Below, in pieces: positions 5,592 to 8,259 of a DNA stretch of 8,259 bases. Position 1 is the first letter of the stretch, and the number at the start of each line of letters is the position of its first letter. The DNA is taken from assembly GCA_030614945.1 (NCBI GenBank), contig JAUXAH010000069.1, positions 1-8,259 on the forward strand, in the 5' to 3' direction. Source of the DNA: Phycisphaerae bacterium. Lineage in GTDB: Bacteria; Planctomycetota; Phycisphaerae; Sedimentisphaerales; SG8-4. A program made the translations under genes and the position numbers. A model generated the notes under the pieces. That model was not told the origin of the DNA. It saw only the letters and a program-made list of their open reading frames with translations, and made no database searches.

Positions 5592-5659
5592 TTTCCCATA
5601 CAACAGAGTGCTTTCGTAAATTATACGGTGAGGTTATGAAAATCAATTTTCAGGAGTGA
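5588..5659 (+). pseudogene. Truncated RelE/ParE-type toxin remnant
   Basis: A 23-codon frame starting in the ATGA overlap with the antitoxin stop. It opens MISHTTECFRKLYGE, which closely follows the usual N-terminus of the toxin paired with this antitoxin family (M-I/K-S-x-TT-x-x-FR-x-L/Y), then changes to unrelated sequence (VMKINFQE) and stops. The full toxin should be about 85-95 residues, so nearly all of the catalytic fold is gone. The break, near 5632, coincides with the leader and SD (AGGAG at 5652-5656) of the next toxin-antitoxin pair, as if the second module replaced the toxin body. Confidence 0.6.
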
Positions 5660-5663
5660 AAAG

Positions 5664-5858
5664 ATGTTAAAAATTCATAAACATGTAGTTCTGGACGAAA
5701 ATCAAAAGCCTACCGCCATTCAAATACCGATTGAGGACTTTGAGCGTTTAGAAGAGATAATAGAAAATTATGGATTGGCAAAATTGATGGATGAGGTAAA
5801 AAATGATGAACGGCTTTCAATTGAAGATGCAAAAAATTATTATCAATCATTGAAATAG
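5664..5858 (+). CDS. Phd/YefM-type antitoxin
   Basis: A 64-residue protein: LKIHKHVVLDENQKPTAIQI, then PIEDFERLEEIIENYGL and an acidic C-terminal segment ending in AKNYYQSLK. The short N-terminal beta part with a PIEDFERLEE helix is typical of the Phd/YefM/RelB antitoxins that pair with RelE toxins. The N-terminus would form the DNA-binding dimer for autoregulation, and the C-terminal tail would wrap the toxin. The SD AGGAG (5652-5656) is 7 bases before the ATG. The toxin gene begins one base after its stop, so the two are translationally coupled. The pair is intact, and much more A/T-rich than the polyol genes, fitting horizontal arrival. Confidence 0.82.
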   Translation: MLKIHKHVVLDENQKPTAIQIPIEDFERLEEIIENYGLAKLMDEVKNDERLSIEDAKNYYQSLK

Positions 5859-5859
5859 A

Positions 5860-6132
5860 GTGTGGAAAATCGAATATACAAAACGTTTTCTCAAAGAACT
5901 CTCTAAACTACCTAAAGATATACGGGCTAAAGCTGAAAAGATAGTTTTTGAAGAGCTATTATCTGCAAACCCATTTGATCTCGGCTATCTTGAACATATG
6001 ACTGGCTATCCTGATAAATACAAAATCCGTATTGGAAGATACAGAATCGGCATTACGATAGATAAGACCAATAAGTTGTTAATTTGTCAACGGATTGTGC
6101 ATCGTAAAGATATTTACAGAGTATTCCCATAA
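5860..6132 (+). CDS. RelE/ParE-family toxin (mRNA interferase type)
   Basis: A 90-residue protein of full RelE length starting at a GTG one base after the antitoxin stop. Landmarks: KIEYTKRFLKELSKLPKDIR (helix 1), then LEHMTGYPDKYKIRIGRYRI with the R-x-G-x-Y-R strand (Arg57, Arg60, Tyr61, Arg62) and a C-terminal IVHRKDIYR (His81, Arg82, Lys83, Tyr86, Arg87). These basic and aromatic positions are where RelE proteins cut ribosome-bound mRNA. RelE and ParE folds are alike, so gyrase poisoning cannot be excluded, but the lysine/arginine-rich face and Phd/YefM partner favour RelE. GTG has no SD of its own; coupling to the antitoxin would keep toxin output lower. Confidence 0.85.
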   Translation: MWKIEYTKRFLKELSKLPKDIRAKAEKIVFEELLSANPFDLGYLEHMTGYPDKYKIRIGRYRIGITIDKTNKLLICQRIVHRKDIYRVFP

Positions 6133-6211
6133 TTAGATCACATAACAACTTACTGCACCTGACCTTTCCCTCCTGTGCACTTCATATTGCATATTTTCCT
6201 GCGTTTTTTCC

Positions 6212-6241
6212 CTTGAAAATTTTTCTTTATAGTGTAATATC
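6212..6241 (+). promoter_or_regulatory. Promoter-like element, copy B (CTTGAAAAT ... TATAGTGTAATATC)
   Basis: Shares CTTGAAAAT and the exact 14-mer TATAGTGTAATATC (6228-6241) with copy A at 5276-5311, including a preceding T-run. Here the two blocks are 6 bases closer (9 between TTGAAA and TATAGT), so if it is a promoter the -10 is more likely TAATAT (16-base spacer). Confidence 0.35.
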
Positions 6242-6243
6242 CT

Positions 6244-6278
6244 ATGCGTCCCGCCTCTGCGGTAGGGGCGGGATGCGT
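6244..6278. repeat. GC-rich hairpin in A/T-rich DNA
   Basis: TCCCGCC (6249-6255) pairs with GGCGGGA (6267-6273) around an 11-base loop; flanking bases extend the stem to about 12 pairs with two G-T wobbles. ATGCGTC also appears as a direct repeat at 6244 and 6273. No T tract follows, so it is more likely a repeat or leader structure than an intrinsic terminator. Confidence 0.5.
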
Positions 6279-6299
6279 CTCATACGGCAAATCTGCCAG

Positions 6300-6328
6300 A
6301 TGAAAAGGTTTATACGGAACTGTATAAT
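6300..6328 (+). promoter_or_regulatory. Promoter candidate with overlapping operator-like dyad for the lipoprotein genes
   Basis: ATGAAA (6300-6305), 17 bases, TATAAT (6323-6328). TTATAC-N6-GTATAA (6310-6315/6322-6327) is a perfect 6-bp dyad covering most of the -10, the position expected of a repressor site. No regulator gene is nearby to name. Confidence 0.45.
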
Positions 6329-6441
6329 TAGAACAACGATGTGATGAGGAATAATACAAGAATAGAAGTTGATTTTCCGCAAGAACACTTGTAATAGCAT
6401 GCATATGATGAACAGGTATACAAGCCGAAAGGAGGTAGCAG

Positions 6442-7140
6442 ATGAATTTTGAATCAAGAGATGTCATTAGAATTGTCAATTCAGTCATCCTAAATATAAT
6501 GCGTACAGTCCTTGCCATCGTGATTTTTATGTTCGTCTCAGCTGGATGCCGCTCCGAAGACGACCCTTCTAAGGCACTACCAGAGGCCAGGTCGATGTTC
6601 AACGAAGTTCTTATTGAGTTTAATACTCAAAGAGAGAAAGTTAGACAGGAGTTTGAGGAAGGGAAGAATGCCCTTCTGACCTTTAAGGAAGCTATTAAAA
6701 CGGCGCAAGATAAAGATGTCGAATTTGCAAAAGTCTACACCAAGTGGAAACGAATTGAGGCGGAAGTAAAGCAGATCCATGAGAAATTCGCGAATTTAGT
6801 TTCAGGTGCAGACGCTCTGTACGCAGAATTGGAGAACAGAGCCAATTCCATAACAGACAACCAACTCAAGACAAAAACTCTGAACTTGTTGAAGGAGAGC
6901 AAAGAGAATTACACTATCCGACTTAAGCAAAGCAGAAATGGCATTAACAAATTAGATGATGTAAACACGAAGGTACGGGACACGATAACCGCGCTGGAAA
7001 TAAGCTACACTCTTGATGTGCTGGAAGAGAAGCTCACCCAAACATTTCAGGAGATCGATATGATGATTGAATCGGTCATGAAGGAATTGGAAGAACTCTC
7101 ACGGGAAAGCGAGTCGTTACTTACAATTAGATTCGGATAA
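6442..7140 (+). CDS. Coiled-coil lipoprotein, DUF2959-like
   Basis: A 232-residue protein. A signal peptide ends in FVSAGC, with Cys36 as the probable lipidated residue; the N-region is unusually long because translation seems to start at 6442, where AAAGGAGGT sits at ideal distance. An internal ATG (Met20, MRTVLAIVIFMF) would give a more usual lipoprotein signal but has no SD. The mature part is almost all charged helix with heptad patterns (about 45-230) and few prolines or glycines. Helix spacing and phrases such as ADALYAELENRAN followed by LLKESKENY resemble the DUF2959 family of predicted lipoproteins of unknown role; I hold that match at moderate confidence. It should be membrane-anchored and face the periplasm. 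A second small lipoprotein follows after 5 bases, so they are probably cotranscribed and might interact through coiled coils. Confidence 0.72.
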   Translation: MNFESRDVIRIVNSVILNIMRTVLAIVIFMFVSAGCRSEDDPSKALPEARSMFNEVLIEFNTQREKVRQEFEEGKNALLTFKEAIKTAQDKDVEFAKVYTKWKRIEAEVKQIHEKFANLVSGADALYAELENRANSITDNQLKTKTLNLLKESKENYTIRLKQSRNGINKLDDVNTKVRDTITALEISYTLDVLEEKLTQTFQEIDMMIESVMKELEELSRESESLLTIRFG

Positions 7141-7145
7141 ATGCC

Positions 7146-7409
7146 ATGCGTATATACATTATTGTGGTTGTCATTGCATTGTTGATTGTAGGATGCAAGG
7201 AAAAGGAAGGTAGGGAACTTCGCCAAGTATCCGAACTTAAGAGCCAGCTACAAGAGTTGCGGTCTGAAAATGAAGAACTTAAGAAAGAGTGTCGTCGACT
7301 CCGGAAAGAATACGAGCAGCTGAAGAAGGTATACAACCTTCGGGACGATACTCTGCACAGTCCGGACCGGAAAAAGTCCAGCGGAATTTATGATGAGGTC
7401 TTCCAATAG
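7146..7409 (+). CDS. Small coiled-coil lipoprotein
   Basis: An 87-residue protein with a compact lipoprotein signal: MRIYIIVVVIALLIVGC, lipobox IVGC, Cys17 lipidated. Residues about 23-65 form a continuous heptad-like coiled coil (ELKSQLQELRSENEELKKEC), followed by a short polar tail. This is the shape of Lpp-like or small periplasmic scaffold lipoproteins, but no family is recognised. It begins 5 bases after the stop of the larger lipoprotein and has no SD of its own, suggesting translational coupling. An out-of-frame ATG at 7141 gives no useful protein. Confidence 0.7.
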   Translation: MRIYIIVVVIALLIVGCKEKEGRELRQVSELKSQLQELRSENEELKKECRRLRKEYEQLKKVYNLRDDTLHSPDRKKSSGIYDEVFQ

Positions 7410-7431
7410 AAAAGTCTAAGAACTCGAACCA

Positions 7432-7466
7432 GCGAACTCTGACTCGCTAACGCTCGCCAGAGTCGC
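7432..7466. repeat. Imperfect inverted repeat after the lipoprotein operon
   Basis: GCGaACTCTG (7432-7441) and CAGAGTCGC (7458-7466) form a 9-bp stem with one bulged A around a 16-base loop. There is no T tract. It could act as an mRNA 3' end structure for the lipoprotein transcript, or be a dispersed repeat. Confidence 0.45.
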
Positions 7467-7494
7467 TGATTTCGGATGTTAGCTGAGATTTTGG

Positions 7495-7544
7495 ATCCTT
7501 CGACAGAGTTTACCCTGAGCGTAGCCGAATGGGCTCAGGACAAG
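7495..7544. repeat. Dispersed TTCGACA/GCTCAGGA-type repeat
   Basis: Contains TCCTTCGACA, CCTGAGC (7514-7520) and GCTCAGG (7533-7539), the last two forming a 7-bp stem with a 12-base loop. The reverse of CCCTGAGCGTAGCCGAA gives TTCGGCTACGCTCAGGG, a familiar unit of short intergenic repeats in environmental bacteria. Confidence 0.55.
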
Positions 7545-7568
7545 TTTTAGTGGTCTAAGGAGGTAGCT

Positions 7569-7604
7569 ATGAGAATATTTCGACTTATTGGCTGGCCCCG
7601 TTAG
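7569..7604 (+). pseudogene. Very short or broken ORF with a perfect SD
   Basis: AAGGAGGT (7557-7564) lies 4 bases before an ATG that opens MRIFRLIGWPR and then stops. The stop TAG is supplied by the CCCCGTTAGAGAC arm of a palindromic repeat (7596-7633). The start MRIFRLIGW is basic then hydrophobic, like the beginning of a signal peptide. The same AAGGAGGTAGC string precedes the large lipoprotein. Two readings: a gene start cut off by repeat insertion, or a genuine 11-residue leader peptide. The first seems more likely. Confidence 0.4.
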
Positions 7605-7633
7605 AGACTTTTTCCGTCGGGTCTCTAACGAGG
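7596..7633. repeat. Second member of the CCCGTTAGA inverted repeat family
   Basis: CCCCGTTAGAGAC (7596-7608) and GTCTCTAACGAGG (7621-7633) match as inverted copies at 12 of 13 positions, with a 12-base loop. The core CCCGTTAGA is shared with the repeat at 3275-3333, but the loop is shorter and unrelated. Confidence 0.7.
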
Positions 7634-7665
7634 CTCGCTGGTCTTCTTGCTCAGAAAAAAAGTGC

Positions 7666-7693
7666 TTGAAATTTTAGCGAACGAGTGTATGAT
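7666..7693 (+). promoter_or_regulatory. Promoter abutting the retropepsin-like gene start
   Basis: TTGAAA (7666-7671), 16 bases, TATGAT (7688-7693), then six bases and the ATG at 7700. The predicted transcription start coincides with the ATG, so translation would be leaderless. The arrangement mirrors the minus-strand gene at 140. Confidence 0.55.
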
Positions 7694-7699
7694 ATAAGT

Positions 7700-8068
7700 A
7701 TGGGTACGTTTCACACAAGTTGTAGAATTGGCAATCACATCGATAGGTCAAAATCAGTCCGAATACCGAAGCTCCTCGTGGATACGGGTAGCGAATACAC
7801 TTGGATTCCTGCGGCAAAGTTAGAGAAGATATCAGTCAACAGAGAAAAGAAGGACATCCGCTTTGTTATGGCTAATGGTGAAGTGATCACTCGCAGCGTC
7901 GGTTTCGCAATAGTGCATATAGGAAAAAACTTCACCATAGATGAGGTGGTCTTTGCCGAGCCCGGTGACCTGATCTTGCTGGGCGCTCGGACCCTCGAGG
8001 GGCTCAATCTCACTGTCGACGCCATCAGGAAGAAGCTTGTTGCGGCCGGTCCCCTGCCAGCCGCCTGA
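7700..8068 (+). CDS. Retropepsin-like (clan AA) aspartic protease family protein
   Basis: A 122-residue single-domain protein. LLVDTGSEYTWIP carries the catalytic Asp28-Thr29-Gly30-Ser31; LILLGARTLEGLNLTVD (91-107) is the second hallmark, the hydrophobic-hydrophobic-Gly motif of retropepsin folds. One DTG motif per chain means it should work as a homodimer. Bacterial proteins of this size are widespread, but the substrate and even protease activity are mostly unproven. There is no signal peptide, so it is probably cytoplasmic. I place the start at the ATG at 7700 (MGTFHTSCRIGN): the in-frame GTG at 7685 lies upstream of the -10 hexamer and would not be in the mRNA made from that promoter. It stands alone, with no toxin-like partner. 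Confidence 0.82.
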   Translation: MGTFHTSCRIGNHIDRSKSVRIPKLLVDTGSEYTWIPAAKLEKISVNREKKDIRFVMANGEVITRSVGFAIVHIGKNFTIDEVVFAEPGDLILLGARTLEGLNLTVDAIRKKLVAAGPLPAA

Positions 8069-8085
8069 TTAATCCTTGCTGAGTA

Positions 8086-8117
8086 TCTTGCTTCATAACC
8101 TGCAAGAACGTGTTTTT
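8086..8117 (+). terminator. Weak terminator candidate after the retropepsin-like gene
   Basis: TCTTGC (8086-8091) pairs with GCAAGA (8102-8107) around a 10-base loop; a five-T run follows at 8113-8117. The stem is short and the T run is offset by 5 bases. Bases 8118-8169 show nothing I can name. Confidence 0.3.
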
Positions 8118-8169
8118 CCTTGTTTCCGGATGTCCTACACATTAAAATCGGAGTACTTAAAAAAGATTA

Positions 8170-8249
8170 ACCGCAGAGAGCGCCGAGAACGCAGAGATGA
8201 AAGAAATTAAAAAAAATACTTTCTCGGCGGGCTCTGCGAACTCGGCGGT
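8170..8249. repeat. Dispersed inverted repeat of the CGCAGAG/CGCCGAG type
   Basis: The left arm (8170-8197) is built from alternating CCGCAGAG, CGCCGAG and CGCAGAG units; the right arm (8222-8249) is the inverse (TCTCGGCGG, CTCTGCG, CTCGGCGGT) after an A/T-rich spacer. Pairing is imperfect because units are shifted between arms. It belongs with the same class of common environmental intergenic repeats as 2095-2179, with a different unit sequence. Confidence 0.65.
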
Positions 8250-8259
8250 AAAACAGACC

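Larger units (their letters stand above)
6133..6441. other. Gene-free gap between the toxin and the lipoprotein operon
   Basis: No convincing gene on either strand in 309 bases. It holds, in order: a small TGCAC/GTGCA dyad (6154-6158/6175-6179); a T-run with promoter-like copy B (6212-6241); a GC-rich hairpin (6244-6278); a second promoter candidate overlapped by a dyad (6300-6328); a CTTGTA/TACAAG pair (6388-6393/6419-6424) with GCATGC between; and the strong SD AAAGGAGGT at 6428-6435. The leader after the second promoter would be about 107 bases and could fold. Confidence 0.6.

Noticed and set aside
6150..6602. 150-codon minus-strand frame across the gap and the lipoprotein start
   Set aside because: It runs through a hairpin, two promoter candidates and the lipoprotein signal sequence; no domain or SD supports it.
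7609..7645. Intrinsic terminator or attenuator at the 7596-7633 palindrome
   Set aside because: The loop holds the only T run and none follows the stem, so transcription termination is unlikely.
7685..7699. Upstream GTG start for the retropepsin-like gene
   Set aside because: It lies upstream of and across the best -10 hexamer and adds YDIS-like residues not typical of the family; the ATG at 7700 fits better.
7735..8142. 135-codon minus-strand frame over the retropepsin-like gene
   Set aside because: It is the shadow of a gene with a recognised DTGS motif and has no motif of its own.

Overview
The window looks like a piece of chromosome from an uncultured anaerobe. My best guess is the Planctomycetota (Phycisphaerae/Sedimentisphaerales type). 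This rests on gene style (Met8/CysG-N-like protein, class I fumarase beta subunit, YchF paralogue, polyol dehydrogenase pair, short retropepsin-like protein), on mixed Shine-Dalgarno (SD) and apparently leaderless starts, and on several imperfect palindromic intergenic repeats common in environmental genomes. It is an inference; no rRNA or marker gene is present.

Left part (1-2090): the 5' end of a siroheme-type precorrin-2 dehydrogenase runs off the left edge on the minus strand. Next is an A/T-rich accessory islet: a minimal staphylococcal-nuclease-fold protein (292-567) and a HEPN-domain protein (618-1466). The HEPN protein has a clear RNxxxH motif and an N-terminal array of about five degenerate 20-residue repeats. 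This pair is my best candidate for an undescribed nuclease-based conflict or defence module. The islet is followed by a class I fumarase/tartrate dehydratase beta subunit whose alpha partner is not in the window.

Middle (2091-5244): a dispersed inverted repeat, then a YchF-family P-loop ATPase lacking several YchF catalytic features. A perfect 13-bp inverted repeat follows, with an extended -10 promoter in its loop. It precedes a two-gene operon of a zinc sorbitol/L-iditol-type dehydrogenase and a sorbitol-6-phosphate-dehydrogenase-like SDR, together a plausible polyol oxidation unit.

Right part (5245-8259): A/T-rich accessory DNA. An antitoxin gene is followed by a truncated remnant of its RelE/ParE toxin, directly abutting a second, intact Phd/YefM-RelE toxin-antitoxin pair. 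Then come two coiled-coil lipoprotein genes (the first DUF2959-like), a repeat-rich gap with a broken or very short ORF, and a retropepsin-like aspartic protease whose promoter lies directly against its ATG. The window ends in another palindromic repeat. The same promoter-like 14-mer occurs upstream of the toxin-antitoxin block and again upstream of the lipoproteins.
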